64,000 bases of DNA from positions 1,426,001 through 1,490,000 of the forward strand of contig JAWUZG010000052.1 in assembly GCA_036785705.1 (NCBI GenBank). Reading direction: 5' to 3'. The stretch comes from Acanthornis magna (lineage: Eukaryota > Chordata > Aves > Passeriformes > Acanthizidae). Each line of letters begins with the position of its first letter. The first letter of the stretch is position 1. The position numbers and the translations under genes are program-made. Positions 25,488-37,100 of this stretch are shown piece after piece. Below the pieces are notes generated by a model, which did not search any database, was not told the origin of the DNA, and was given only the letters and a program-made list of their open reading frames with translations.

Positions 25488-26220
25488 GCGGGCGGCGTGT
25501 GGAGGCGGACACACGTCACGCGGTGCCCATCACCGCCAACATACCGCTCTGATGAACTGTCGCTGCCCAGGACAATCCGCTTGGCTTCGTGGACGTCACG
25601 CCCATGGAGTCATGCACATTCACCGGACTGGACTTTCTTACTCTGCTATGTCAAGCGCCTCTCCACACCACCAACGTGCTGCTGATACCTGATGCCAGAG
25701 GACCCAGGGAATTGCAGATCATCCCCACTATCATCTGGGTAAGTGAGGATGGTCTCTTTCCACTGAAGTTGGCGTGCGTTAACCCGCTGTTTTTCCTCTC
25801 TAGGAATCAGGTCCTTGCCAGGATAAAACCTCTCCCCATGCTGACTATTCTTGCGGATCAACCCTTGGTGTGCTGGACCGAGGAGATCCACAAGGGTAGA
25901 CCAGTGGTCGGCTGTAGGCTGTTGAGCAATGGCTCGACCGTGTCCAGGATGGGCATGCTGGACACGGGGGCAGACGTGACAGTCATATCTAAGACCGACT
26001 GGCCATCATCGTGGGAGGAGCAATCTGTAGAGGGTGCCATCTACGGTGTCGCGGGATACATTCCCACATCATGGAGCAGGAACATCATTAAGATAGAGGG
26101 GCCTGAGGGACAGGTAGCATCGGTACGCCCGTACATCACCAACTCAGGTGTGACCCTGTGGGGCAGAAACGTCATGTCTCAATGGGGTGGCCGCCTCAGC
26201 ATTGGAAACTTTGAGGTGCG

Positions 26221-26227
26221 GGATTTT
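26221..26227 (+). promoter_or_regulatory. pro-pol -1 ribosomal frameshift heptamer
   Basis: In the pro frame the sequence is G GAT TTT followed by the stop TAG (26228). It resembles the G GAU UUA site used between pro and pol in mouse mammary tumour virus. The pol frame is -1 relative to pro, as expected. Confidence 0.65.
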
Positions 26228-29038
26228 TAGTTGGGACCACTGTGGAGCACCCGACCCAGGCACTGAATTGGCTTACAGATTCACCAGTGTGGGTCGATCA
26301 GTGGCCCCTGCCCCGAGATAAGTTGCAGGTGCTCAACGAGCTCGTGGACGAGCAGTTGGAGCACATTGTCCCCTCCAACAGCCCCTGGAACTCACCGGTT
26401 TTCGTTATTCGAAAATCAGGGGGGAAAAGGTGGCGGCTCCTCCATGATCTCCACAAAATTAATAAAGTCATCGAAGACACGGGATCCCTGCAACCAGGGT
26501 TGCCATCGCCCTCTATGCTCCCGCGGGGGTGGAAGCTAGCGGTCATCGACATCAAGGACTGCTTCTTCCACATCCCGCTACACCCAGATGACGCTCCCAG
26601 ATTTGCGTTCTCAGTGCCGTCCATCTATCGGCACAAACCAGTGCGGCGCTATCATTGGCGGGTGCTGCCTATGGGCATGAAGAACTCCCCCACCATTTGC
26701 CAGTGGTATGTCGCTCGCATTCTGTCCCGTCCAGAAGCCTGCTGCCGACTCCATCATTGTCCATTACATGGATGATGTACTGGTCTGCGCTTGGGATCAA
26801 CATTACCTCGACTGGGCCCTTTCCAAGGTCGTGGGGACTTTGGAAAGCTGTGGCTTTGAAATCCAGTCATCCAAAGTCCAATGCACCGCTCCGTGGGACT
26901 ACCTCGGCATGAGGATAAGGGAACAAACTATAATCCCCCAACAAATTAAAATAATTGATAACCCTAAAAATTTATGCGAAATTCACCAATTATGCGGCGC
27001 CATAAACTGGATTCGGCCATATCTGGGGATACCTACAGAAGACCTGGCACCATTTTTTAACCTCCTTCGGGGAGAGAAGGACCTGACTTCTCCCAGGACT
27101 TAGACACCAGATGCGCGTGACGCATTGGCCAAGGTAACAACATCTTTGGCCCACCGGCAGGTACATCGATTCGACCCTAAATTGCCCTTTCAATTGGCAA
27201 TTCTTGGTAAAATGCCCCATGTTCACGGGCTCATCCACCAGTGGGATGAGGGGCAGAAGGAACCACTACTAATCATTGAGTGGGTTATCCTGTCCGCTCA
27301 TTCCAGCAAGGTCATCACAACGCCACAGGAACGGGTGGCACAGGTTATTTGCAAAGCAAGGTCCCGTCTTGCCATTCTAGCGGGGTGTGATTTTACATGC
27401 ATATTTCTTCCCACACCTAAAGATTTGCTCGAATTCGTTTATCAGAACAATGTGGAACTCCAGTATGTGCTGGACTCTTACACTGGACAACTGTCAAGCC
27501 ACTACCCAAAACACAAATTATTTGGCATTGATTGGAAATTGGCTCCAAAGTAATTTCTGAGTCCGAGACCCCTCAAGGCTTTGACACTGTTCACTGACGG
27601 GTCCAGTGCCACAGGCAAGTTTGTCATCGCGTGGCAGGATCCTACCACTCAGAAGTGGGAATCTGATGTGGAGGTAGTCCACGGATCCCCACAGGTGGCA
27701 GAGCTGGCGGCCGTTGTCAGAGCCCTTGACAGGTTCCCGGAACCTTTCAATCTGGTCACCGATTCGGCCTATGTGGCAGGTGTAGTGTTCAGGGCGGAGG
27801 GCGCTTGGCTTTCTGGTTCCACTAACCCCGAAATTCAAAATTTGCTCTCGCAGCTGATGCAAAAGATTTCCCGCCGAGAGCATCCCTTATTTATCATGCA
27901 TGTGAGATCCCACACCGACCTTCTTGGGTTTATCGTGGAAGGGAATAGAATGGCGGATATGCTTGCTGCGCCTGTGCACGTGGCTAACTTGCCGGACAAA
28001 TTCCAGCAGGCTAAGTTGAGCCACGCCCTGTTCCACCAAAACATCCCCGCTCTCGTCAACATGTTTGATTTAAAAAGGGACCAAGCGAGAACCATTGTAG
28101 CTACCTGCCCCAACTGCTAGCCGCTCCAGCTACCATTGCTGGGCACCGGGGTCAACCCAAGGGGGCTAGGTAGTGGGGAGTTGTGGCAGGTGGATGTGAC
28201 CCACATCCCTGAATTCGGCCATCTAAAATATGTTCATGTCAGCGTGGATACCTTCTCGGGTGCAATATGTGCCTCCGCACATTCAGGAGAAAAGGCAAAA
28301 GATGTGATTTCACATTTAATACAGGCCTTCGCAGTCCTGGGAATTCCTAGGGAAATAAAAACGGATAACGGCCCAGCGTTCATCTCTGGGGCTGTTAAGG
28401 AATTTTTCCAGGAGTGAGGAATATCCCATGTCACCAGGATACCCCATTCCGTAACGGGTCAGGCCCTATTGGAAAGGGCTCACCAGAGTCTCAAACGGAT
28501 GCTCCTTCAGCAGAAGGGTGGGTCAGAAATCGAGGCTCCCGCAATCAGGCTGGCGCGAGCTCTCTTTACTCTAAATTTCCTAAATTGCTCCAAGAAGGAG
28601 CCCGACCCCCCTGTGCTGCGGCATTTCCACAGCAGCACCCGCGCTCGGCTGAAGGAACACCCGCTTGTGCTCACACGGGAGCCGGATTCCCTGAAGATCA
28701 CGGGTCCCTATCCTCTTCTCACTTGGGGGAGAGGATACGGATGCGTGTCAACACCGGAGGGTCCTAAGTGGGTTCCAGGCAAGTTCATCAAGCCATTCCT
28801 GAGGAACCAAGGGAACCCATGGCATCGGCGGCCCATAGGTGCCACAGACACCACCTGGCGCCACAAGAGGAAGTCCCGGAGGCACCGACCACCGAAGCCC
28901 GAGCCGAATCAGCAGCGTGAAGCAGTGACAGACCACCCGGACAACGGCAGCGCGGACAACAGCAGCAGTGACAGCGAGGAAGCCAGTCCAGAGGCAGTCC
29001 ATCACCTCGCAGAGCTCCCCTTCCCCCTCCTTCCCTAA
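26221..29038 (+). pseudogene. pol: Endogenous retroviral pol: reverse transcriptase, RNase H, integrase (broken)
   Basis: Pol copies the RNA genome and integrates the DNA. The reverse transcriptase starts in one frame ([16 protein letters not shown], then [17 protein letters not shown] with the first catalytic aspartate). A net frameshift between about 26720 and 26750 moves the reading to the next frame just before the catalytic YMDD (26765-26776). The new frame then holds to the end apart from four stops: TAG 27101, TAA 27551, TAG 28118 and TGA 28415. RNase H shows FTDGSS (D at 27596), VTDSAY and NRMADML. Integrase shows HX3H and CPNC of the zinc domain, then D at 28193, D at 28364 and E at 28472, i.e. 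D,DX35E. The protein ends with a long tail, first basic (HKRKSRRHR) then serine- and acid-rich, to TAA 29036. Confidence 0.93.
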
Positions 29039-29095
29039 ATTGTTCTCAGGACCCCCCTCCCCTTTTCCGTTTTCAGTGACATTAATTTTGTCATC

Positions 29096-29107
29096 TGTTT
29101 TATTTAG
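29096..29107 (+). other. Putative env splice acceptor
   Basis: A pyrimidine-rich CTGTTTTATTTAG ends at 29107, one base before the env ATG at 29109. It pairs naturally with the leader donor at 23470 to make a subgenomic env mRNA. A second acceptor-like TTTTCAG lies about 30 nt upstream. Use is inferred. Confidence 0.55.
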
Positions 29108-29108
29108 A

Positions 29109-30536
29109 ATGAAGCTCGCTCACACCCGCACGATGGTGTTCCTCGGTGCTCTCCTGATAGCCGTGCTCCTGATGACAGCTCCCTGAATCATGCCGCAACC
29201 TCGGAAGAACATTTGGGTCATGCTGGCTCAGGCACTCAGCCAGGTGGAGATGTGCCTGTCGAGGGCGGCCACAGGGAACCCGTTGTTGACGAGCCTGGTG
29301 GGAGTCCCAGTGGAGCTCGATCAATATCCACCCTCCTTGCGCGATCTCCTTATGGACGTTAATCAGAAGGGGTCCGGAAAATACTGTCGCCAGTACAAAC
29401 CGTCTATCGCTATAGTCCGGACCGTCTGCCGGAGGCTACCCATCACCAATCCATTTGCTCTCTGGGGGGAATGGATTAAGAGGCTGCCAAAATTGGAAGT
29501 TGAACCCACTGAAATTGAACTATTGGGATCACTAAAGGCACCTTATTGTGTGCAGTTTAATTATGAGCCTGCACCACACAACTCTAAGGTCTTCCATTTC
29601 GTCAAACAGGGCCACTTAGAGTTGACAGCAGCCGAGTGGTGCAGGAATGTTATTCAGCTTGATCTTCCCTCCACAGAGTCAAGAGTCCTATCTGGACCCG
29701 CCGGGGCTGCCTCAAGGCATTTTCCTGATCTGCGGGAATTGCGCCTGGAGCAGGATTCCCTCCTTTCTGGTAGGAGGCCCCTGCACCCTACGGTACCTGA
29801 CCCTTGCCACACCTAACATGTCTCAAATTCAAATCGGAAATGAGCCAAAACGTGCAAAAAGAGGTGCAGACAAATCTGACCCCCACTGCAGTACAGAAAT
29901 TTTTCATTGGGCAAAATAAAAAGAGTCGCCGTCTCAGTTTTCCTACCTTGGGTAGCAGCGGTGAAAGCACTTGGGGAATTGGGCCATCTTGAGTGCTGGG
30001 TGACTCGGCAAGCGGAGCTCACTTTGAAAGCCCTAAGCGACCTCCTAGCAGAGGAGCAAATCACCAGGCACGCCACCCTCCAAAATCGGGTGGAGATAGA
30101 TTTCCTCCTCCTGGCCCATGGGCATGGGTGCAAGGACTATCAGGGGCTCTGTTGTTTCAACCTCTTGGCCCGTTCAGAGAGCATCCATGCCTCCCTGAGC
30201 CGCATGCAAGACCTAATCAAGGACATCCATTACGAGTCAAAAGACTGGTTCCGAGCGGCACTTAATACCACCGCTAGGGAGCTGTCACACACCATCAGGA
30301 CAATAGCCAAGTCTACTGGGAGCTGGCTCAAGCAACTGCTTGATGACCTCGGACTAACAGACTGGGAGGCGTCCATCATGTGGTACGTCGGGCTTCTTCT
30401 TTTTCTTCTTTTGGCCGGGTTGCTGATTTTCGTTTTGGTTCGCCGTTTTGTTTTCAATTTAATAAATAAAAACGGGGGAGGTGTGGAGGGTCGTCCCACG
30501 GTTGCCGCCCTCTCCAGGGCGAGTTCCGCCTCCTAG
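29109..30536 (+). pseudogene. env: Endogenous retroviral envelope gene (env), broken
   Basis: Env would encode the surface and transmembrane glycoproteins. ATG 29109 starts a hydrophobic signal peptide (MVFLGALLIAVLLM within it), and a TGA at 29184-29186 cuts it off. The same frame continues with the surface subunit (KNIWVMLAQAL; ELLGSLKAPYCVQFNYE). A frameshift near 29670-29695 moves to the next frame, which carries LPQGIFLICG and the furin-type site RAKR (29851-29862). A second frameshift near 29890-29920 returns to the first frame for the transmembrane subunit. That subunit has an internal hydrophobic fusion segment bracketed by cysteines, CX6CC at 30129-30155, and a membrane anchor at about 30379-30450. 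The frame has no stop before the 3' LTR and ends inside U3 at TAG 30534. The subunit layout is alpharetrovirus-like. Confidence 0.88.
30464..30481 (+). other. Polypurine tract
   Basis: AAATAAAAACGGGGGAGG directly precedes the TGTGG start of the 3' LTR, the position of the plus-strand DNA primer. It overlaps the end of the open env frame. Confidence 0.85.
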
Positions 30537-31125
30537 GAAGGGGACAGCCTCAGTGGGCAGGACACGGCCGCGTAGAGCCACCCCTGGGGCGGGCCCCGGG
30601 AGTGGTTTCTGCCTCGGCCCCTCCCACTTTTCTAGCTGTTTCCCTGCCACTCCACCTCAGAGGCTGGCCTTGGGAGTGGCCTCCACCCTAGCCCCCCCTC
30701 TTTGTTCTAGCAACTTCGGGACAGCTACTTTGTTCATTGGCCAGTTTGCATTTGGTTTCACCCCTATTTGTGTTTCATTGGTTTGTGTATTTTGTACCCG
30801 CCCCTGTATCCGCTCCTGATTGGTTGCCATGTCCTGGTTAAAACCCTGTGCCGAGCCCAGATCAGGGGCTTCTTTGTCCTATCCCACAGCGCTCCACTAC
30901 CCCTTACCTGTTACCAATAAAGCGGTTAGGAGGATGAACTCGGCTCTCGCCTCTTACCTTCCTGGGCCCTTAACCCAGCGACAGCCCGAGCTGAGACCGA
31001 CTTGCCCCAAGCCGCAGCGCCTCAGCACGAGATACCCGTGCGAAGCCTTCGTGGAGGCCACGTGCGTCGGGAGCGAGGGCCGCCTGGGTGCCGGGCCAGT
31101 GCCGCTAGGAAAGTGGTTTACAACA
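30482..31125 (+). repeat. 3' LTR (644 bp)
   Basis: It has the same ends as the 5' LTR (TGTGG...ACAACA). By hand alignment there are about 28 differences, mostly C/T and A/G, and two single-base deletions. The differences are concentrated in the downstream part (R and U5), and the first 130 bp are identical. AATAAA is at 30916-30921. Confidence 0.96.
30916..30921 (+). terminator. Polyadenylation signal AATAAA, 3' LTR
   Basis: This is the 3' LTR copy of the signal, in ACCAATAAAGCGG. It would end proviral transcripts on the plus strand. Confidence 0.75.
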
Positions 31126-31131
31126 CGGAGC
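31126..31131. repeat. Probable 6-bp target site duplication, right copy
   Basis: CGGAGC directly follows the ACAACA end of the 3' LTR and pairs with GGGAGC at 22562-22567. Confidence 0.65.
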
Positions 31132-34100
31132 TGCTGTTCCATTAAGGACTCTCACCAGAGAAAAGCGCAGTCCTCATCATGCAGTTAGAATCCTCTGTCT
31201 ATGTCCTGGTTCTAGAGACTATTCTGGTTCAGTCCTTTTAAAGTTGAACTAGAGCTGCAATCTTCACAGCCTTGTATCTCACCCATACTTTATAATGCCA
31301 CATGCATACAGATGCATCCGACTATGAATGAGTGAAGACTAACGAAGAGCCTTCCTATGCACACCTGTATTGCAAATTCAATGCAGTTTTGTTCAGAAAA
31401 GTCCACAAGCACTGGAAACTACTTACTAGAGGAACATCAGCTACACAGATGTAAATAGTTTTGAGTATCTATCTAAATGTGCAACTTGGACATTGAATTT
31501 GCAATAGCAAACACTACAATGAGTGAACACCAAAAAAAGCTGCAGAACATAAAACTTGTAGTTTATTTTCATAACAACACCACTCAGTGTCCCCGTGAAT
31601 GTCTCCAGACACTGCCCATAGCTGTTTTAGATATTGCTAGTAAAGCTACACATATTGGTACCAGTGCAGAGTCTGTAACTATCAAAATCTAAACTTGACT
31701 TCCAGCAGGATACAATGTGTAAAAGAGGCAATCACTCTTCACAAACTAACCATAACAAGTAGCAAGTGGAAATGGGGGACCTCAAAAGCGGGCAGCAGAT
31801 AAAATGGCACCTTGCTACTGACCAACAAGACTGTACTTTATAAACTATTAAGACTTCATTCTGAAACATTACCAGGTCATACTTAAGAAACTTCATTTGT
31901 TTAGATCGATTATGTCAAAAATCAGGCCCACTTAGATGGTATTTGTGCATGTGTAAAACAAGTTGAAGCTCCCCTCCAGCTGCACAGATGAACACTTCAT
32001 TGCCTTTACTGTTTATAGAAAACCATAGGTGCACCATATCAAGTCCAAACAAGCCATCTCCTCTGTATTTTGTTCATTAAATGTGTACGTTACATGCAAA
32101 CTTTCAAGTGCCAAAGTGCCTTTGCAAAAGCAAGATATTGACTTCTGGGTTTGAAATCAATTTTTTGTTTGATGCTGGGCTGTCAAGCTTTGCATGTACA
32201 TAGTCAGCAAGAGCTCTGGGTGGTTGTTTTTTCATCAGTATGCATCTGGTTGAATTGAATGCCCTACAAGTAATGGTTTTAAAAAGGTCCAGGTCATCAA
32301 AGGATGATATGCAGACTTTTAACTCATGGTGTTCATTACTCAATAAAAGGGAGTCACAGTCTAATAAAATCAAGGCAGAGTATTACTGTTTAGCCTCTGA
32401 CAGTTTATGAAGAACCATTGTCTTTAGCACACAGGAAAGTGGAAAAAAGCCAGAGTATCTGGCAGAGTGTAATTTTAAATAACATATTTAAATTATAAAA
32501 TAATTTATAGGAAACATAGGAAAGTCGCTTCTATAGTGCCCAACTATGCAAATTTTCCTGCAGCTCTGGAGACTGAATTTTCTGCTGGACTTACTGAAAA
32601 GGAACATCTTTAACTACCATGATACCACACACTGGAGGCAATAGTAGCCTTCGAAATCTCAAGCGGTTGAACTGCTGGCTTTTCTGGTCTAGGCATATAA
32701 AGAAACAAATAAACAACGCTTCATTAGAGCGCCTTTCCTCTCAGAAATGCCCCAAACATAAAAACTGACGGTAAGCCTCACCACTCTGGTGAGACATTGC
32801 AGTCAATCACACTGTGCTCTCTGCCCCTTAGGTCTGGGTTCTCGTGTTTGGAAACCCAAAATTGCTACTCTCCTAATTTTCAGAAGGATGCTCAAATGAC
32901 TTTGCTGTACCATTTTGACAGCACTGATGGCTCCTGTAAGCTCCCTTCCAGCTAAATGACTGAGGATAACCCACCTCCACTGCATCTTAACAGGGTACAG
33001 CACCTTCAGGTGAGGCAAGAAAATCCACTGGCCTTGAGCAAAGGATGGCACATCCGTGCTCTGATTTTGAGTTGCTACAAATTATACACATCCAATGTTT
33101 CTAAATATGTGTGTCTAAAACTTCAAAACTTACCTCCTGAAGAACTGGGGCCTGCAGCTGTCTCTTTTCTAAGTTAGAGACGTAGGAATTCAGTACTTCT
33201 GAAGCTATGTGCCTTTTTTGAAGTGTTAGAAAGGTGTATTCAATTCCCCATATTTTCTATATCGCAAAGTATGCTATATGAACCCGAAAAGTCATCTGTA
33301 GTCACCCATGATATCCCAGTAGCTGTGGTTTAGCCAATGCCTATGCCACTTAGATGATTACAAGTCTCCTGTTCAAAGCATCCAACTTGCAGAGACTTGG
33401 CAAAAAAGCAGCTGGGTGCCATCCCTCATGCACAAAAGGCCTGGAGAAATGGAAAAAATTCTGATTTGCTGCCCCCTCCAAGGCACATTCAAGAAACACA
33501 ACTGTTATTACACCTAAGATTGCTCTTCTTGAAAGAAATGTAGTGCATTTCTCTGATGTCTGCAGTTTATTGAGTTGAGGCCCCAAGGAACTCCTTGACG
33601 CAGAGAGTTTTGCTCATTTCCCTGCATACACTCTCTCCTGTGTCTGTGATCCTTTAATACAGTAACATATGGAGACAAATATATATATATGAAACAGATA
33701 ACCACGCAGTTCGCCCTTGTCCAAACCAGATATGATTAGCCGTATAGTTACAGAGGCAAATTTCTGAATTGTCTGTGTAAAGCAGATCCTGAAAAAAAAG
33801 TACATCAGCAAAAGGTGCCTCTGGCTGCTGTAACAGCAAATAAACTTGGGACTTTGCCAGCATAGCACTCAGATATTGTTGGCTTTTTGCTTTTTCATAT
33901 ACCTATATTAGAAAAAGCTTTGAAATATAGACCTGATCTTTGTCCATTTCTCCCTAAAAATAAAATGAACAAACACTCTCTATTTTGCTTATGCCCTTCA
34001 AAAATCTTATCTAAACTGCAACACTGTTGTGACTTAGCTGTACACAAACAGACAGGACTGACAGATCCCCAGCTCTATCAGCAAAGCTATTTATAGCAGC

Positions 34101-37100
34101 TGAGGAAATAGTCTGATTTATATATTTTTTTACAATGTTGTTAGCCACGACAATCCAGAGCCCAACCTTTTGCAAATATGAAGCACACAAGTTCTGTGCA
34201 GACTGACCACGTGTCAGGACCAGGTATGCGTATTTAGTGGTCAGGATCGAAGTTTAATATCCTGCAAAAACATTTTAAAAATTTGCTGTATTCAATGTTA
34301 ACTTGCAAGATTTAGGTCTGGATTCCAACATCTAAGGGCATGTAACTCCCAGAGCCACCAGGGAGCTGCATGGCACAAACATCTGAGGCAGGGTTTTGTC
34401 CTTTCTTTTTCATTTATACATGACTCAGGCTTGTGAATAAATAAATCCCTGGAAACACACAATTCCATTTTTTCACGGCAAAGTGCTTATGGAAGGTGAC
34501 ATGATGTGATCCATCAGCACAATGCCAACAAGCACTAATGATTTTAATTATTTACTCTAGAGAAAGAAATAGGGAGATTTCATGTAGGCAGCAACTGAAA
34601 TAAACTAATTCAAATCTTTGCTGGCAAATAGAGATTTTTTCCATGACTTTGGATCAACTTCTGTGCATGCTGCCCCCCAGGTGTCACCAAACAGAGGCAC
34701 TGCACAGTACAGAACTAGTTCTCCAGTTTTTCCTTTGTTACCCACTCCTTGCCCCCATCCTCCTTTTAATTTTTTTCCTGTCTTTGAAGTTTTAACAAAC
34801 CCATTTCTGTTAAATACCTCCAAAGCACAACGAACTGGTGACAACTCCATCTGACAGCTGTGACTGACATGATGTCTGTCACAGTGATTAATGCCTACAT
34901 CCCCTGCCCCAACCACAGCACACATAAAGCTGACTGACTCCCTTTGGTGAAAACCATGGGTGCAGTTGAGTGTAAAATACCTCTGCACAGGTGGAAAACC
35001 TTACTCCCTTTGGCACAAGAATCTGATTTGTGAGAGCTGGGCTCCATGACCTTTCCCTTCAGGTTCTATTTGACATTCTTGGAAGCACTATGGCAGACGG
35101 CTGCACTCCAAACAATTCTGAAACAGACATAAAACTTCTATATTTTTATTAACACTTGAAGAGGCCGCTAAAAGAAAATCGGAACTATGAATCTGTCAAG
35201 ACACCCCTCAGCAATGCTGCACTTTGTTCACAAAAGCACCATGATGGAATGGTGATGTGGCTTATCCAGTGTGTTTTTCTGACTACTGATAATGCCTCCA
35301 CCCCTAAAAATCTCAGTACTAATTGATACAGGCCCTTCAGCAACACACATCTGAGAGGAAATATTCATGATGAGTCTCATTTATGACTTTCTTTTTTTTT
35401 TTTTATTTCTACATTTTATGCTATAAACCTGTAGCACTTAAAATACATCAATGAAACTATAAATACACTACACCTAAATATTACTAGATCATAAAGACAT
35501 TTATACACATTATGATGTTAATTTTTCACCCTATTATTCTGAATGTACCTTTGTATATCTCTCTGCCTTGCTACAGCTAGACAAATGCATACTGTGTACA
35601 AATGTATACTGTGCTACAGAGACAGAAGAAACATGTTATAGTTAAAAGATTTTGGTATTTTCTTAATTCCTCCTCTTAACTTTTTTGTTTCCCTTCCAGG
35701 AGCTATTGCCTTTACGGGCATCATACATTAAAGTGATGATTGCTGGCCTTCAACTTTCATCTTGGAAAACAGGCTAAATGAAAAGGTTTCTGGTAGAACA
35801 AAAAGACTGCCCTAGCTTTTCTAAAATTAAAAAAAAAAAAGTGTCAAAATTATTACTTCTTTTCCTAGAGCTTATTGTGGTTCTCTGCAGTGCAGGAGAA
35901 ACAGAGAACAGCCAGGGTACCAGGCTATACAGCAGTTATTGTCATGTGCACAAGACAGAAAAGGTTTGAGAGAGGCAGATCTATTTCTGCAAGTCATTCT
36001 TCATCGACACAAGCCTGAAAACTGCCCATGCGTGAAACTGTCACTGGATTATTACTGGTATCTCTACACGTGCCAAGAGGGAGATTTTCAGTTGCCCTAA
36101 GAGAAGCAAGGTATGAGCTCCCATTTCTGCCACTCAGTGATATCTGTGACTGAAAAATTCACCATGAAAATTTTAAAAGCAAGCCCCAAATTAGTGATAT
36201 TAGTGCAGATCCCAGAAGCCAGGCGCTTAGGTTGTTTAATAATATACTTTGGACAGACAGAGTCCTAGCAGTGACTGAAGTCCAATATTAGCTGAAGATT
36301 CCCTTAGCATGTGGCAGTTCAAGAGAGTGACAGCGCACTCAGATAACGCTTTGGCGTGAAGCGTGTGACTTTAAAGCACAGATTATCACGAAAGATGAGT
36401 TTTCTAAGGTTCTTTTCATTACTTCCCGTAAGTGCTACTGACATTCTCTGAAGCAGTTTAGGAGAGCTTCCCAGGAAATATGTCAAAGTAAAGTAATAAT
36501 TTTCTTATAATATTGTTCAACAAATGTGAGCACGGCACAGTTCAGGAATGAAGACTGGTGGCTTATGAAGACGGTGCACACATGCACACATCTACATATT
36601 ATCAAGCGATTCGGTGTGATCAAAACAATAAACAATAATTTCACTTATGCACTGTCAGAGAACTAGAACAACTGTTCAGTATAGAAAGGGGATTTTTTAT
36701 GACTTTCAAGTATCCCATCAATATACAATTCAACTATGTATGAAACTTCCGTTTCAAACATTGCTAGTTATTCTCTGAGCAAAACAATTTATACTGGCTT
36801 CATGCTGGAAACATTTGCTATAAAACTGATACCCCTTCTATCTCTTTTTAAACACAACAAATCGGGTTCAGAATGCAGGTGTATTAAAATAATGCCTTGG
36901 TTTTTTAGGGACAATCTTGTTAAGGCTAGTTTAGTCTGCCACCAGCACCAACTGGCACAACTCCATGAGGGTGACAAAATTTTTTGGTTTAATTAAAGAG
37001 ATGATCATTAAGACTTATTTTATTCTGTAACTCAAGAATTTTGTGTGATAAAGAGCGTTTATTTAGATTCCCTTCATAGACTCAGAGCCTCCTCAACCCT

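Larger units (their letters stand above)
25478..26230 (+). pseudogene. pro: Endogenous retroviral protease (pro), with double stop
   Basis: Pro cleaves the Gag and Gag-Pol polyproteins. The frame is -1 relative to gag and is entered at the slippery site. It is interrupted by two adjacent stops, TGATGA, at 25550-25555, then stays open to TAG 26228-26230. The aspartic protease is in the C-terminal half: active site MLDTGADVTVIS near 25957-25992, a flap-like IYGVAGYIP, and the C-terminal signature LWGRNVMSQWGG near 26158-26193. The roughly 100 residues before it are not clearly assigned; in betaretroviruses a dUTPase sits there, but none of its five motifs is convincing. No G-patch follows the protease. 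Confidence 0.85.
22568..31125 (+). mobile_element. Nearly complete class II endogenous retrovirus (provirus)
   Basis: The element runs LTR, primer site, leader, gag, pro, pol, env, polypurine tract, LTR. It is about 8.56 kb. It is clearly richer in G+C than the surrounding intron and lies antisense to TENM4, the orientation usually tolerated in introns. Gag has a major homology region and one zinc knuckle. Protease has LDTGAD. Reverse transcriptase has YMDD. RNase H and integrase motifs are all visible. Env has a furin-type site, CX6CC and a membrane anchor. Each gene carries stops or frameshifts, so this copy cannot make full-length proteins. The LTRs differ at about 28 of 644 sites by hand count (roughly 4%), which indicates an insertion of moderate age. 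The gag-pro-pol frames and lysine primer site indicate betaretrovirus-like (ERV-K type) ancestry. Confidence 0.97.

Noticed and set aside
25357..25692. Frames in other phases over the gag-pro junction
   Set aside because: They are shadows. Protease motifs lie only in the -1 frame relative to gag.
25556..25860. Firm dUTPase call
   Set aside because: Only faint similarity at the start and end; no catalytic motif is convincing.
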